Origin: an uncultured Bartonella sp.
GTDB taxonomy: Bacteria; Pseudomonadota; Alphaproteobacteria; Rhizobiales; Rhizobiaceae
Length of the DNA: 35,394 nucleotides
Assembly: GCF_945285465.1 (NCBI RefSeq)
Contig: NZ_CALYQK010000015.1
Coordinates: forward strand, 1-35,394
Direction of reading: 5' to 3'
Shown: one piece after another, positions 25,235-35,049 of the stretch
Position numbering within the stretch: the first letter of the stretch is position 1
Layout: every line of letters starts with the position of its first letter
Notes under the pieces: model-generated
The model's input: only the letters and a program-made list of their open reading frames with translations
The model's database searches: none
Told to the model about the DNA's origin: nothing
Made by a program: the position numbers and the translations under genes

Positions 25235-25375
25235 ATGATAAAATATCTCGGTTCGCAGATGAAAAATTGCTACGACAGGTGTCATTATAAAGTGCAACTT
25301 TTCATGTCCGGCATTATTTTGATGTTGGGTGCTATGGGGGCTTCTATTATCGGGGTTTTACCATCCGCTTTATAA
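25235..25375 (+). CDS. Possible 46-residue membrane microprotein
   Basis: A short frame (ATG 25235, TAA 25373-25375) begins MIKYLGSQMKNCYDRCHY and continues with a hydrophobic helix (LFMSGIILMLGAMGASIIGV). It lies in the gap between the dehydrogenase and the hbd gene. The ribosome site is poor and there is no family match, so this is only a candidate; it could be a chance frame. Confidence 0.2.
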   Translation: MIKYLGSQMKNCYDRCHYKVQLFMSGIILMLGAMGASIIGVLPSAL

Positions 25376-25423
25376 GATCAAGATAGAATGCCGCTCAGTA
25401 TAAAGTGGCCTCTCTGACCCTGC

Positions 25424-26296
25424 TTATCGCGTCGGAATAGGCGTTTTGCTGCTGTAATCATAGAAGCCGCGGCCGCTTTTGCGGCCAAGCCATCCGGCTT
25501 CGACATATTTTATTAAAAGCGGACAGGGTCGATATTTGGAATCAGACAAGCCTTGATGTAAAACATGCATAATCGACAAACAGACATCAAGCCCGATAAA
25601 ATCGGCAAGTTCCAAAGGTCCCATCGGGTGGTTGGCACCGAGTTTCATGGCTGTGTCAATTGCTGTTACATTGCCCACACCTTCGTAAAGGGCATAAATT
25701 GCCTCGTTAATCATCGGCACGAGAACACGATTGACGATAAAAGCCGGAAAATCTTCGGTGACGGTGAAGATTTTTCCGATTGAGGTAATGAAAGCGCAAA
25801 TAGTGGAATAGGTTTCCTCGCTTGTTGCTATGCCGCGAACGACTTCGACAAGTTTCATTTTCGGTACCGGATTCATGAAATGGGTGCCAATAAATTTGTC
25901 GGGCCGGTTGGTTGTCGCCGCAAGACGCGTAATCGAAATAGTCGATGTATCGGTAGCAAGAAGTGTTGATGGCTTAAGATTGTGACAAAGTTCTAAGAAA
26001 ATATCACGCTTGACGTTTTCGTCTTCATTGGCCGCTTCAATGATAAGATCGGCTTGTTTCAAGTCATCAAGAACAGTGGTTGTCGAAAGTCTGGCAAGGG
26101 CTTCGCTTTTTTTGCTATCATCGGTTTTTTTCGCTAAAATACGGTAGGTGAGGTTGGCGTTGATAGTTTCATGAGCGTTTTCAAGTTGCCGAGCGGAAAT
26201 GTCGTAAAGGATGACATCGTAGCCTGATGTTGCCACAGCCTGAGCAATGCCTGTGCCCATTTGGCCAGCTCCGACAATAGCAACCGACTTTATCAT
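25424..26296 (-). CDS. 3-hydroxybutyryl-CoA dehydrogenase
   Basis: Oxidises 3-hydroxybutyryl-CoA to acetoacetyl-CoA with NAD(P)+ (or the reverse). The nucleotide site VGAGQMGTGIAQAVA (about 8-22) is intact. The catalytic histidine lies in IGTHFMNPVPKMKLVEVV, with NRVLVPMINEA and NHPMGPLELADFIGLDV following, and the C-terminus RKSGRGFYDYS closes the domain. 290 residues. The ATG follows a GAGGAGA site. It lies 15 bp downstream of the adenosyltransferase gene, probably in one operon. In many Rhizobiales etfB and etfA stand between the two; they are absent here. Confidence 0.93.
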   Translation of the reverse strand: MIKSVAIVGAGQMGTGIAQAVATSGYDVILYDISARQLENAHETINANLTYRILAKKTDDSKKSEALARLSTTTVLDDLKQADLIIEAANEDENVKRDIFLELCHNLKPSTLLATDTSTISITRLAATTNRPDKFIGTHFMNPVPKMKLVEVVRGIATSEETYSTICAFITSIGKIFTVTEDFPAFIVNRVLVPMINEAIYALYEGVGNVTAIDTAMKLGANHPMGPLELADFIGLDVCLSIMHVLHQGLSDSKYRPCPLLIKYVEAGWLGRKSGRGFYDYSSKTPIPTR

Positions 26297-26311
26297 GGTT
26301 TTACGTCTCCT

Positions 26312-26872
26312 CTAGCGATTCTTTCCCGGTGTCCATAATACATCATTTTTCCCGTAATCATTAGCATAACGGGCAGCAACAAACAAAAAATCCGACAAAC
26401 GGTTGATATATTGCAAAGCCTCGTTGTTGACTTTTTCTTGATTGTGCAAGGCTACCATTGCTCGTTCGGCTCGCCGGACAACTGTGCGGGCAAGATGAAG
26501 ATGAGCCGATGCCTTTGACCCGCCGGGCAAGACAAACGACGTTAAAGGAGACAGCATTTTATTGAGCTTGTCTATTTCGTTTTCAAGACGTTTTGTTTGT
26601 GTTGACACAATACGCAAATCAACCTTGTTTTTACTTGGTTGCGGTGTGGCAAGATCTGCTCCAAGGTCGAACAGATCATTCTGGATAATTTCCAGCATCT
26701 TATCGAGTTCGCCAACTGTTTCGAGGCGGGCAAGGCCAATAGCTGCATTGGTTTCATCAATTGTCCCATAGGCTTCAACACGCAAATCCGCTTTTGAGCG
26801 CCTTTCACCATTGACAAGACCTGTCGTTCCATCATCGCCTGTACGTGTATAAATCTTGTTAAGCTTGACCAT
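26312..26872 (-). CDS. PduO-type cob(I)alamin adenosyltransferase
   Basis: A 186-residue ATP:cob(I)alamin adenosyltransferase, which makes adenosylcobalamin. Motifs: N-terminal KIYTRTGDDGTTGLVNGERR (about 6-25) binds ATP, FVLPGGSKASAHLHLARTVV (about 112-131) and RRAERAMVAL carry the catalytic arginine, and NRLSDFLFVAARYAN closes the fold. It is upstream of and in the same orientation as the hbd gene. No cobalamin-dependent enzyme is visible in the window, so its client is unknown. Confidence 0.93.
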   Translation of the reverse strand: MVKLNKIYTRTGDDGTTGLVNGERRSKADLRVEAYGTIDETNAAIGLARLETVGELDKMLEIIQNDLFDLGADLATPQPSKNKVDLRIVSTQTKRLENEIDKLNKMLSPLTSFVLPGGSKASAHLHLARTVVRRAERAMVALHNQEKVNNEALQYINRLSDFLFVAARYANDYGKNDVLWTPGKNR

Positions 26873-27092
26873 TTTTGGCTCCCTGATTTTGAAAATATGT
26901 CAAGATAGATAGTTGCAGCATTTGTCTTGTCTATGCAAAAGGTATCAAGTTTGGCCTTTGATAAAAGATAAGCTTTGAAATTGGCTTCTTTTGTCGTTGT
27001 TTGCATTGCTTTCCTGAAATATTTTTATACGATAGTCGGTGCGTTTGAAAGCCACGCTGCTAAGATCAAACGGATTAATGGGAAAGACGTTT

Positions 27093-28031
27093 ATGCAGAA
27101 ATTCTTACGCTATATATGGCGTATTTTTTATAACGCGGTCAGCCATTATTTCCGTGATTCCGGCAGTGCTTTTGCCAGTCATGTAGCATTGTCGGGCTTG
27201 TTGGCGCTTTTTCCTTTTTTGATTTTTGCTACATCTCTTGCCAGTTTCGTCGGGGCTCGCGCTTATACCCAGCAAAGTGTCAATGCGCTTTTAAAAATGC
27301 TGCCCGATGCAATAGCTGCTCCCATTGTTAAAGAAGTGGTCAATGTCATGACTATTCAGCGCGGTGGCCTGTTGACAATATCGGTTATCGGAACCGCCTA
27401 TTTTGCTTCAAACGGTGTGGAAGCATTGCGCACCGCACTTAATCGTGCCTATCGGGTGATTGACCGACGCAGCATATTCTTCTGCCGCTTCCAAAGTTTG
27501 TTTTTTGTCATTGTCGGCACAATCGGGCTTATGGTTATCAGTTTTCTGTTGGTTTTGGCACCGCTTGTTATCAATATTTTGCAGCATGACTATCCGGCAA
27601 TCGCGCAATATGTCGGCACTATCCGTATCTGGCGTTATGCTATTGCGGTGGTGGTATTGTTGATAAGCCTGTTAATTGCCCATAAATGGCTTCCCGCTGG
27701 CCAGCGCAAACTCGTTGATATCTTGCCCGGCATTGGGGTGACAATGGTCGTCTGGGTGCTGGCATCAATGCTTTTTGCCCAATATTTGGCAACCTTTGCC
27801 AATTATGTTTCCACCTATGCCGGTCTTGCCTCGATTATGGTGGCGATTATTTTTCTTTATATGTTGAGTGCTATTTTTATTCTTGGTGGTGAAATCAACG
27901 CCGCAATCATGTTTTACCGCAACCGCCAGCAGCAACCGGGTCAATTGGTGCAGGCAATTGAACAAAGCCAACAAGAAGAGCATAAATTGCAAACCGATGA
28001 CGAAAATGCCGACGATAGTTTTATTTCTTGA
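27093..28031 (+). CDS. YihY/BrkB-family inner-membrane protein
   Basis: A protein of about 312 residues of the YihY (UPF0761) family, formerly annotated as RNase BN. Six hydrophobic helices are visible, with the family pattern AFASHVALSGLLALFPFLIF near the N-terminus and ASNGVEALRTALNRAYR after helix 2, plus WVLASMLFAQYLATFANY near the C-terminus. The start is placed at ATG 27093 because GGAAAG precedes it by 6 bp; a GTG at 27039 and an ATG at 27078 are alternatives. Function is unresolved. The end overlaps the next gene. Confidence 0.88.
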   Translation: MQKFLRYIWRIFYNAVSHYFRDSGSAFASHVALSGLLALFPFLIFATSLASFVGARAYTQQSVNALLKMLPDAIAAPIVKEVVNVMTIQRGGLLTISVIGTAYFASNGVEALRTALNRAYRVIDRRSIFFCRFQSLFFVIVGTIGLMVISFLLVLAPLVINILQHDYPAIAQYVGTIRIWRYAIAVVVLLISLLIAHKWLPAGQRKLVDILPGIGVTMVVWVLASMLFAQYLATFANYVSTYAGLASIMVAIIFLYMLSAIFILGGEINAAIMFYRNRQQQPGQLVQAIEQSQQEEHKLQTDDENADDSFIS

Positions 28032-28488
28032 TGCCGATGCCTGTCCTGTTAAAAACGAGGCTTACCGGGTTGCAGAACGTTACCACTTAAAGACGTTCGT
28101 TGTGTCCAATAATTATATCAGAATTCCGCGTGCTAATTTTCTAGAAGCCATTATTGTTCAATCGGGGCTTGATAAAGCCGACGACTGGATAACCGAAAAA
28201 GCCGATGAGGCCAGTATTGTTGTTACTAACGATGTTCCACTGGCAAACCGGATTGTGAAAAAAGGTGGTGTGGCACTTTCGCCAACGGGGCGGCTTTTTG
28301 ATGCAAGCACTATCGGTGCTGCACTGGCGACACGCAATCTGATGGAAAATTTGCGTGAAAGCGGGGCAGTCACAGGCGGGCCTCGCCCGTTTTCAAACCG
28401 TGACCGCTCAGCCTTTCTTGGTGCCCTCGAGCTTCTAATACAACGCCTGAAGCGCAAAGGCTATCAAACAGAATTTATGGCAGATTAG
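27997..28488 (+). CDS. YaiI/YqxD (DUF188, UPF0178) family protein
   Basis: A 163-residue protein with the family start VLFLDADACPVKNEAYRVAE (about 8-27), then GLDKADDWITEKADEASIVVTNDVPLA-type text and NRDRSAFLGALE near the C-terminus. It resembles PIN-like nuclease folds with acidic clusters (DADACP, TNDVPLA), but activity is not known. The start is ATG 27997 or 28006, so it overlaps the YihY gene by about 26-35 bp; a longer frame from 27868 is not credible. The pair is probably co-transcribed. Confidence 0.9.
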   Translation: MTKMPTIVLFLDADACPVKNEAYRVAERYHLKTFVVSNNYIRIPRANFLEAIIVQSGLDKADDWITEKADEASIVVTNDVPLANRIVKKGGVALSPTGRLFDASTIGAALATRNLMENLRESGAVTGGPRPFSNRDRSAFLGALELLIQRLKRKGYQTEFMAD

Positions 28489-28553
28489 TCTTATGTTGCG
28501 AGCTTGCCGAAAGGGGGAAGTATTTTCCGGTTCTGCTACGGCGTAAAATCGGC

Positions 28554-29288
28554 TCAGTCCGTTTTTCCGGCATCTAGCGCAGTTTTCATCAAAGTTTCGG
28601 AATCGACATTGCTCCATGGTGCCGAACCATTATAGGAGGCAAGGATGCAGCCATTCCTGTCAATCAGCATGGTAATGGGCAGACCAAGAGCCAAGCCTTG
28701 TTTACGTACGTCATTAAAGATAGTCATCGTCTGGTCGCGATAAAAAACAATATTGTCAGCTTTGATGCTTTGAAGAAAATTTCTAATTTTTTCATCCGTT
28801 GCGGTTTTATCGATATTGATGGCTATGACATCGAAATTATCGCCTCCAATATTGCGCTTGAGATTTGCAAGTTCGGGCATTTCGGTGCGACATGGGATAC
28901 ACCAGCTTGCCCATAAATTGACAAGAAGAACTTTGCCCGAAAACTCTTTTAAACTATGGTCATTTCCTTCACTGTCTTTAAAGGTGAAATTTCTGGTATC
29001 ATAGGCTGTATCGGCAAAACGCATATTCTTGAAAAAACCATGGGCCGATTGTTTCAGTTTTGTTATTGTTTCTTTATTTATCGAACAGTCATTTGTTTCT
29101 TTTGCACCAGTGTCTTTGCTATTTGTTTCTTGCGCTTGAGCATTTATAATCAATGATGGAAAATGGCGAACCAGGTTGTCAGAACCTATTGTTATCGCGT
29201 ATATGCTGAAAACACTTGACGCGGCAATGGCAGTTTTATGGCACAATTTGCCAAGCATTCTTGTGAAGTGAAAAAGTTTTACAACCAT
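28554..29288 (-). CDS. TlpA-like periplasmic thiol:disulfide interchange protein
   Basis: A membrane-anchored thioredoxin-fold protein. An N-terminal hydrophobic segment (about 17-32) is followed by a linker and a TlpA/ResA-type domain with [20 protein letters not shown] (active site CIPC at about 137-140) and the cis-proline [12 protein letters not shown]. About 244 residues. The start is placed at ATG 29288, behind AAGGACG; a longer frame to 29420 runs into argH and is not supported. Family members reduce cytochrome c biogenesis or copper-site cysteines; the client is not visible here. Divergent from argH. Confidence 0.9.
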   Translation of the reverse strand: MVVKLFHFTRMLGKLCHKTAIAASSVFSIYAITIGSDNLVRHFPSLIINAQAQETNSKDTGAKETNDCSINKETITKLKQSAHGFFKNMRFADTAYDTRNFTFKDSEGNDHSLKEFSGKVLLVNLWASWCIPCRTEMPELANLKRNIGGDNFDVIAINIDKTATDEKIRNFLQSIKADNIVFYRDQTMTIFNDVRKQGLALGLPITMLIDRNGCILASYNGSAPWSNVDSETLMKTALDAGKTD

Positions 29289-29319
29289 TTTTTCGTCCTT
29301 TCGATGGGGGCTAACATAT

Positions 29320-30720
29320 ATGACAAACAACGAAACAAGCAACCAGATGTGGGGCGGTCGTTTTGCCTCTGGCCCGGCAGCAATTATGGAAGAGATCAAT
29401 GCTTCTATAGGTTTTGACAAAAAACTTTATAAAGAAGATATTCGCGGCTCGTCTGCTCATGCTGCAATGTTGGCAGCACAAGGCATTATTTCGGCGGCCG
29501 ATTATGACGAGATCGAAAAAGGCTTGAAAACCATTCTTGCCGAAATAGATAGCGGCAAATTTGTCTTTTCACGCAAACTCGAAGACATCCATATGAATAT
29601 CGAAGCACGTCTTGCCGAGCTCATTGGCCCGACAGCAGGACGGTTGCATACCGCGCGTTCCAGAAACGATCAGGTCGCTCTTGATTTTCGTCTCTGGGTC
29701 AGAGAAGAAACCGACAAGACCATTCAATCAATAAGACATCTGATTTCAATCTTGCTTGACCGCGCTCAACAGGAAGTTGAAACATTAATGCCGGGGTTCA
29801 CTCATTTGCAGGTTGCCCAGCCTATCACTTTGGGTCACCATCTGATGGCTTATGTCGAAATGTTCGGCCGTGATTTATCACGTATGCATGATGCACGCGA
29901 AAGAATGAACGAATCGCCTCTTGGAGCCGCAGCACTGGCTGGCACCAGCTTTCCTACAGATCGGTTTATGACGGCAAAAGCACTAGAATTCAGGGCACCG
30001 ACGCGCAATTCGATCGATAGTGTGTCCGACCGTGATTTTGCACTCGAATTTTTGAGTGATTCGGCAATCTGTGCCACGCATCTTTCGCGTCTTGCCGAAG
30101 AAATTGTCATTTGGTCAACAGCCCAGTTCAATTTTATTCATTTACCTGATTCGTTTTCGACCGGTTCATCGATTATGCCGCAGAAAAAAAATCCTGATGC
30201 GGCTGAACTTGTACGGGCCAAAACCGGCCGTATCACCGGCTCGCTTATAGCCCTTCTCACCATTATGAAAGGCTTGCCGCTTGCCTATTCAAAGGATATG
30301 CAGGAAGATAAGGAGCAAGTTTTTGATGCAGCGCAATCACTTGAGCTGTCGCTAGCTGCGATGGCCGGCATGATTGCTGATATAAAAATTAACAAGGATA
30401 TTATGAAAAAGGCTGCTGGTTCGGGTTTTTCGACAGCAACCGATCTGGCCGACTGGCTGGTGAGAAAACTGGGATTACCTTTTCGGCAAGCACACCACAT
30501 TACCGGCCATGCTGTTGCTTTGGCCGAAAAGAAAAACTGCAATTTGGCCGATCTTTCATTGGACGAGCTAAAAACGATTTATCCCGACATAAGTGCGGAT
30601 GTTTTTGATGTGTTGAGTGTCGAAAAATCTGTTCAAAGTCGCAACAGCTTTGGTGGTACCTCGCCTAACGAAGTGCGCCGTCAAATTGACTATTGGAAAA
30701 AACGCCTTGCCAAAGCCTGA
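29320..30720 (+). CDS. argH: Argininosuccinate lyase
   Basis: Splits argininosuccinate to arginine and fumarate, the last step of arginine synthesis. 466 residues. The family signature [19 protein letters not shown] (about 285-303) with the catalytic serine is complete. [17 protein letters not shown] and [20 protein letters not shown] are further active-site regions. The start follows GGGGG with AACATAT spacing. It begins the plus-strand group argH-lptM-lysA, common in Rhizobiales. Confidence 0.97.
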   Translation: MTNNETSNQMWGGRFASGPAAIMEEINASIGFDKKLYKEDIRGSSAHAAMLAAQGIISAADYDEIEKGLKTILAEIDSGKFVFSRKLEDIHMNIEARLAELIGPTAGRLHTARSRNDQVALDFRLWVREETDKTIQSIRHLISILLDRAQQEVETLMPGFTHLQVAQPITLGHHLMAYVEMFGRDLSRMHDARERMNESPLGAAALAGTSFPTDRFMTAKALEFRAPTRNSIDSVSDRDFALEFLSDSAICATHLSRLAEEIVIWSTAQFNFIHLPDSFSTGSSIMPQKKNPDAAELVRAKTGRITGSLIALLTIMKGLPLAYSKDMQEDKEQVFDAAQSLELSLAAMAGMIADIKINKDIMKKAAGSGFSTATDLADWLVRKLGLPFRQAHHITGHAVALAEKKNCNLADLSLDELKTIYPDISADVFDVLSVEKSVQSRNSFGGTSPNEVRRQIDYWKKRLAKA

Positions 30721-30799
30721 ATTTGACCGCTAGACAATGAATAAACTAAGTTGAACGAAGTCGAGTGTAACGCTTGCTATTTTGGAAAGAGACAAAATC

Positions 30800-30988
30800 A
30801 TGAAAAAAACTTTGACCGGTTTGATGATTGTCACCTTATGTGGTGTGGCTTTGGCCGGTTGCGGGCGTAAAGGTCCGCTTGAACCACCACCCTCGAGCAT
30901 GATTGAAGATTCCGACGGTAAAATGGTTCAAAAACCGAAGGTTGATAAGCCTTTTATTCTCGACCCGTTGATTAAGCAGAGGCATTAA
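30800..30988 (+). CDS. lptM: LptM-like small lipoprotein
   Basis: A 62-residue lipoprotein: signal peptide MKKTLTGLMIVTLCGVALAG with lipobox LAGC, then CGRKGPLEPPP, the LptM (YifL) signature. In E. coli, LptM stabilises the LptDE LPS translocon; this role is assumed from family. The start is ATG 30800 behind GGAAAGAG; an upstream TTG at 30782 is less likely. Its stop abuts the lysA start. Confidence 0.88.
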   Translation: MKKTLTGLMIVTLCGVALAGCGRKGPLEPPPSSMIEDSDGKMVQKPKVDKPFILDPLIKQRH

Positions 30989-32263
30989 TTGAAGGCTTTC
31001 CATTATCGTAACGGTATTCTTTATGCCGAGGATGTCGCTATTGCCGCGATAAATAAAAAAGTTGCAACGCCGTTTTACTGTTATTCGGCGACAGCGATTT
31101 CGCGCCAGTTTGAAGAATATTGTCAGGCCTTTGCCGATGTTCGCGCACTTGTCGCTTATGCATTGAAGGCAAATTCCAATCAGGCAATTCTGACATTGCT
31201 TGCCAACAAAGGTGCAGGCGGCGATGTCGTTTCTGGCGGTGAATTATATCGCGCATTGGGTGCGGGTATTCCGGCAAATCGAATTGTTTATTCCGGTGTC
31301 GGCAAAACGATAGACGAAATAGATTTTGCCCTCGGGCAGGATATTCATTGTTTCAATGCCGAATCAGAGCCGGAATTGCAGCAATTGTCAGCGCGGGCTG
31401 TAGCACTCAATAAAACCGCACGAGTATCATTGCGCATTAACCCGAATGTCGATGCGAAAACACATCAAAAAATTTCGACAGGAAAATCGGAAAACAAATT
31501 CGGCATTCCAATCGCGGCGGCACGCGAGGTTTATGACAGGGCAGCGCAACTTCCCGGTCTTGATGTTCATGGTGTCGATGTTCATATCGGCAGCCAGATT
31601 TGTGAGTTGAAGCCGTTTGACGATGCTTTTGCCCTTGTTGCCGATTTCATTCATGTGTTGCGCGATGATGGCCATGATATTCGCCATGTCGATGTTGGCG
31701 GCGGGCTGGGAATTGTCTATCGTAACGATAATACGCCACCACCAAGCCCGACCGAATATGCCGAAGTGGTTAAAAAACATTTTGCTCCGCTAGAGGTGGA
31801 GATTATCATCGAGCCGGGACGCAACATTGTTGGTAATGCCGGAATACTGGTGACATCCATTCTTTATGTCAAACAGGGAGCGGAGCGCAATTTTGTTATT
31901 GTCGATGCAGCAATGAACGACCTTATTCGTCCGACACTTTATGATGCCTGGCATGACATTATTCCAATAAAACAGCCAGGTCCGCACGACCAGCCGGTTA
32001 AAGCCGATATTGTCGGGCCTGTTTGCGAGACCGGCGATTATTTGGGGCTAGGGCGATATTTACCGTCTCCTGCCGCTCATGATCTATTGGCTGTTTGCGG
32101 TGCGGGAGCCTATGGTGCGGTCATGGCGAGCACTTATAATACCCGTCTTTTGGTGCCGGAAGTCTTGGTAAAAGATGATTGTTTTGACATTATTCGTCCC
32201 CGCATGTCTTATGAAGATATAATAGCACTTGATCACGTGCCGCAATGGGTAAAAAATTCTTGA
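30989..32263 (+). CDS. lysA: Diaminopimelate decarboxylase
   Basis: The PLP enzyme that makes lysine from meso-diaminopimelate. The PLP lysine is in AYALKANSN (about 56-64), the glycine loop is HVDVGGGLGIVY, and the phosphate-binding EPGRNIVGNAG and active-site cysteine region GPVCETGDYL are present. 424 residues. The start is a TTG directly after the lptM stop, without an independent ribosome site of note, so translation is probably coupled. Confidence 0.96.
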   Translation: MKAFHYRNGILYAEDVAIAAINKKVATPFYCYSATAISRQFEEYCQAFADVRALVAYALKANSNQAILTLLANKGAGGDVVSGGELYRALGAGIPANRIVYSGVGKTIDEIDFALGQDIHCFNAESEPELQQLSARAVALNKTARVSLRINPNVDAKTHQKISTGKSENKFGIPIAAAREVYDRAAQLPGLDVHGVDVHIGSQICELKPFDDAFALVADFIHVLRDDGHDIRHVDVGGGLGIVYRNDNTPPPSPTEYAEVVKKHFAPLEVEIIIEPGRNIVGNAGILVTSILYVKQGAERNFVIVDAAMNDLIRPTLYDAWHDIIPIKQPGPHDQPVKADIVGPVCETGDYLGLGRYLPSPAAHDLLAVCGAGAYGAVMASTYNTRLLVPEVLVKDDCFDIIRPRMSYEDIIALDHVPQWVKNS

Positions 32264-32381
32264 AACCCGTAAGGTTCTGGTTAAGTAAAACCGGTATAAA
32301 GAATTTTTGGCAAATGGTCTCGCCTTTGCCATGATCACTGCTATGATGTGGCAACACCGATAAATAGGGCAACCATAAATC

Positions 32382-34826
32382 TTGCTGAGTGATAAACGCC
32401 TTTTTCGTTTTCATGTGCCGGCGCTTAACAAAGCACGGGCTGTGGCATGGTGCGTCCTGACATTTGAACGGCTTTGGCCACGCATTCTGCCAGCTATTCT
32501 AGCTCTTATGGTGTTGGTGTCTTTGGCATGGTTCGGGGTCTTTGATCGACTTTCTTATTGGCCGCATCTCATTTTATGTTGGGCTTTGCTTTTTATTGCT
32601 GTTGGCAGCCCATTTGTTATTCCCGGTTTTCATCTACCCTCTCGACACGAAGTTGACAGACGCATCGAGAAGAAAAGCGGGTTTAAAAACCAACCGTTAG
32701 AAGCGCTCTATGATACACCGGTAAACGGGGGCAAGGATGTATATGCGCAAGCCTTGTGGGCCGAACATCAGCGCCGTATGGCAGCCGAACTTAAAAACTT
32801 GCAAACCGGAATGCCGGACACGAAGATAGCACGCTTTGATCCTTTTGCTTTGCGTTCAATTGTTATACTTTTTACAGTCGTTGCCTTTGCTTATTCATTC
32901 AGCACATCGGGCGGACGGTTATCGGATCTGTTCGATTTTTCGGCACCGGTCAATTTATCTTCAATGCGGGTTGATGCATGGGTAACACCCCCTTCTTATA
33001 CGGGGCAAGCACCGATTTATCTGACAAAAGCAAATCTTCAAAGTGTAGAAATTCCGGAAGGTAGCAAAGTAACAATCAACGTTGTCGATGGTGGTGATGC
33101 GAGGTTGAAACTCAAGCAAAGCGCAACCGGAAAAACTTCCGATATTGCACCGATTGCCGAAGATAGTGTCGAGAGAAGTGACAGAAGAACATTTGAAACG
33201 GTTTTGAAATCTTCTGGCGAACTTACGCTTTCGACGCGTCATTACGACAAGAATTGGTCTTTTAATGTCGTGGCCGATCATCCACCAATGATCAAGCTTG
33301 CTAAAGAGCCCGGACGCATTCTCAATGGTTCTCTGGAACTCGATTATGTATTGGATGACGACTATGGTGTCGAGAAAGCTTATGTCGAGATCACGCCGAC
33401 TTCTAGTAATTTCGGCAAAGGCCATCCACTTTATGCAGCTCCCCAAATACCGCTGTTGATTCCAAGAGGTGGAAAAGGACATGCACGCACTGTTCAGGAT
33501 GTCAGCAATGATCCGTGGGCGGGGTCGGAAGTGCGTTTGACACTTGTTGCAGAAGATGGTGCCGGCCACATTGCCAGAAGCGAGACCAGAACAATTACCC
33601 TGCCACAGCGCAGTTTCGGTAACCCGCTTGCTCGTGCGGTGGTCGAACAGCGACGGCTTTTGGCACTGGATACGTTGTCGCGTAATCTGGTATTGGACAT
33701 GTTGTCAGCCCTGACGTTGCGGCCCGACGAGACAATCAATAATTTTACTCATTATTTGGCGTTGCGCAGCATCTGGACGCGGCTTCATCTGGCTGAAACT
33801 GATGAAGCATTGAAAGATGTCAGCAATTTTATGTGGCAAACGGCTATCGGTATAGAGGGAGATGCAGTCAATCAGGCTGAAAAAAATCTGAAAGCTGCAC
33901 AATCAGCATTGCGTGATGCATTACGCAATGGTGCTTCGTCGCAAGAAATCGAACGTTTGACCGAAGCTCTTCGCCAAGCGATGAATGATTATATCGCCGC
34001 ATTGGCAGAACAGGCACAAAATGACGGGCTTAACGAGCAGCCTTCCAATAAAGCGCAAAATCTGTCACCTGATGAATTGGCCGAAAAACTTAAACAGCTT
34101 GAAGACATGGCAAAATTAGGCAACCGTGCCGGTGCCGAGCAACTTTTGTCCGAACTTGAACAACTGATGGATAACTTACAAGTTCGCGCCGGTAACCAAG
34201 GCTCTGGTGAGGGGAAAAATAAAACCGACAGAATGCAAAAGCAATTGGACAAGCTTGGCGATTTAATGCGTCGCCAACAAGAAGTTTTGAACGACACCCA
34301 TAAGCTCGAAGATGAACAGGAACGCGGCGAAAAAACTCCGGAAGAATACCGCAAAGAGCTTGATGAATTGCAAAAAAAGCAGGAAAATCTACAATCCGAA
34401 TTGCAACAGCTTGGCAAAGATCTCTCCGATCAGGGGTTTAAAGCCGATGACAAGCTTAACGATGCAGAAAACAAGATGGCGCAATCGGGCAAAGCTCTGG
34501 AAAAGGGTGATGCACAAACTTCGGCTGAAGAACAGTCCAAGGCACTGGAAGCCATGCGTCACGGGGCAACGGATCTGATGAAAGAAATGCAGGAAGCCAT
34601 GAAAAAGAATGGCGAGACTGTGAATGGCGAAGACGATAACGCCAAAGACCCGCTGGGGCGCAAACTAGGCTCAACAGGTGGCTATACCGATAAGGACGGC
34701 TTATCTCAGGAAAGTGAAATGCAACGCGCGCGTCGTATTTTGGATGAAATCCGTAAAAAGTTAGGGCAATCCACCACCGACGGTACTGAAAAAAACTATC
34801 TCGAACGATTGTTGAACTTTGATTGA
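32382..34826 (+). CDS. TIGR02302/DUF4175-family membrane protein with long C-terminal helix
   Basis: An 814-residue protein of the alphaproteobacterial TIGR02302 (DUF4175) family, found after lysA in many Rhizobiales. Three hydrophobic segments lie near the N-terminus (about 35-53, 60-80 and 151-166). A middle region (about 180-420) has beta-rich, Ig-like text (VDAWVTPPSYTGQAPIYL). The C-terminal 300 residues are charged and helical (KLEDEQERGEKTPEEYRKEL), a probable coiled coil, ending YLERLLNFD. The start is a TTG (32382) after a stop codon, with no clear ribosome site; a GTG at 32412 is an alternative. Function is unknown; envelope role inferred. Confidence 0.85.
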   Translation: MLSDKRLFRFHVPALNKARAVAWCVLTFERLWPRILPAILALMVLVSLAWFGVFDRLSYWPHLILCWALLFIAVGSPFVIPGFHLPSRHEVDRRIEKKSGFKNQPLEALYDTPVNGGKDVYAQALWAEHQRRMAAELKNLQTGMPDTKIARFDPFALRSIVILFTVVAFAYSFSTSGGRLSDLFDFSAPVNLSSMRVDAWVTPPSYTGQAPIYLTKANLQSVEIPEGSKVTINVVDGGDARLKLKQSATGKTSDIAPIAEDSVERSDRRTFETVLKSSGELTLSTRHYDKNWSFNVVADHPPMIKLAKEPGRILNGSLELDYVLDDDYGVEKAYVEITPTSSNFGKGHPLYAAPQIPLLIPRGGKGHARTVQDVSNDPWAGSEVRLTLVAEDGAGHIARSETRTITLPQRSFGNPLARAVVEQRRLLALDTLSRNLVLDMLSALTLRPDETINNFTHYLALRSIWTRLHLAETDEALKDVSNFMWQTAIGIEGDAVNQAEKNLKAAQSALRDALRNGASSQEIERLTEALRQAMNDYIAALAEQAQNDGLNEQPSNKAQNLSPDELAEKLKQLEDMAKLGNRAGAEQLLSELEQLMDNLQVRAGNQGSGEGKNKTDRMQKQLDKLGDLMRRQQEVLNDTHKLEDEQERGEKTPEEYRKELDELQKKQENLQSELQQLGKDLSDQGFKADDKLNDAENKMAQSGKALEKGDAQTSAEEQSKALEAMRHGATDLMKEMQEAMKKNGETVNGEDDNAKDPLGRKLGSTGGYTDKDGLSQESEMQRARRILDEIRKKLGQSTTDGTEKNYLERLLNFD

Positions 34827-34909
34827 ATAGCTGTTTTTGGCCATCTATTGCCGAAAAATTATAAGTTTAAAAAAATAATTATCGCCAAACTTATTTGTAT
34901 TGTTCTTTT

Positions 34910-34937
34910 AACGCATTGAAAAAATGACGCGTTTTTT
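34910..34937 (+). terminator. Terminator after the TIGR02302 gene
   Basis: AACGC (34910-34914) pairs with GCGTT (34929-34933), with inner ATT/AAT pairing, followed by a run of six Ts (34932-34937). Upstream, ATAAGTTT (34861-34868) and AAACTTAT (34887-34894) form a second inverted repeat. Confidence 0.6.
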
Positions 34938-35049
34938 AATATTGTTGTATTCTTAATATTTAAAATCAACAAAACGTTACGTTATCATCATATAAGTTCG
35001 AGAATTTGGTATAAACGACTTGAAAATGGGGCGAGTTCACACGCGAGGT

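Noticed and set aside
27868..27996. 43-codon extension of the YaiI-family gene
   Set aside because: It lies wholly inside the YihY coding region and has no family similarity; the conserved domain begins just after 27997.
29289..29420. N-terminal extension of the TlpA-like gene into argH
   Set aside because: It overlaps argH by 101 bp on the other strand; the ATG at 29288 has a good ribosome site and a normal membrane anchor follows.
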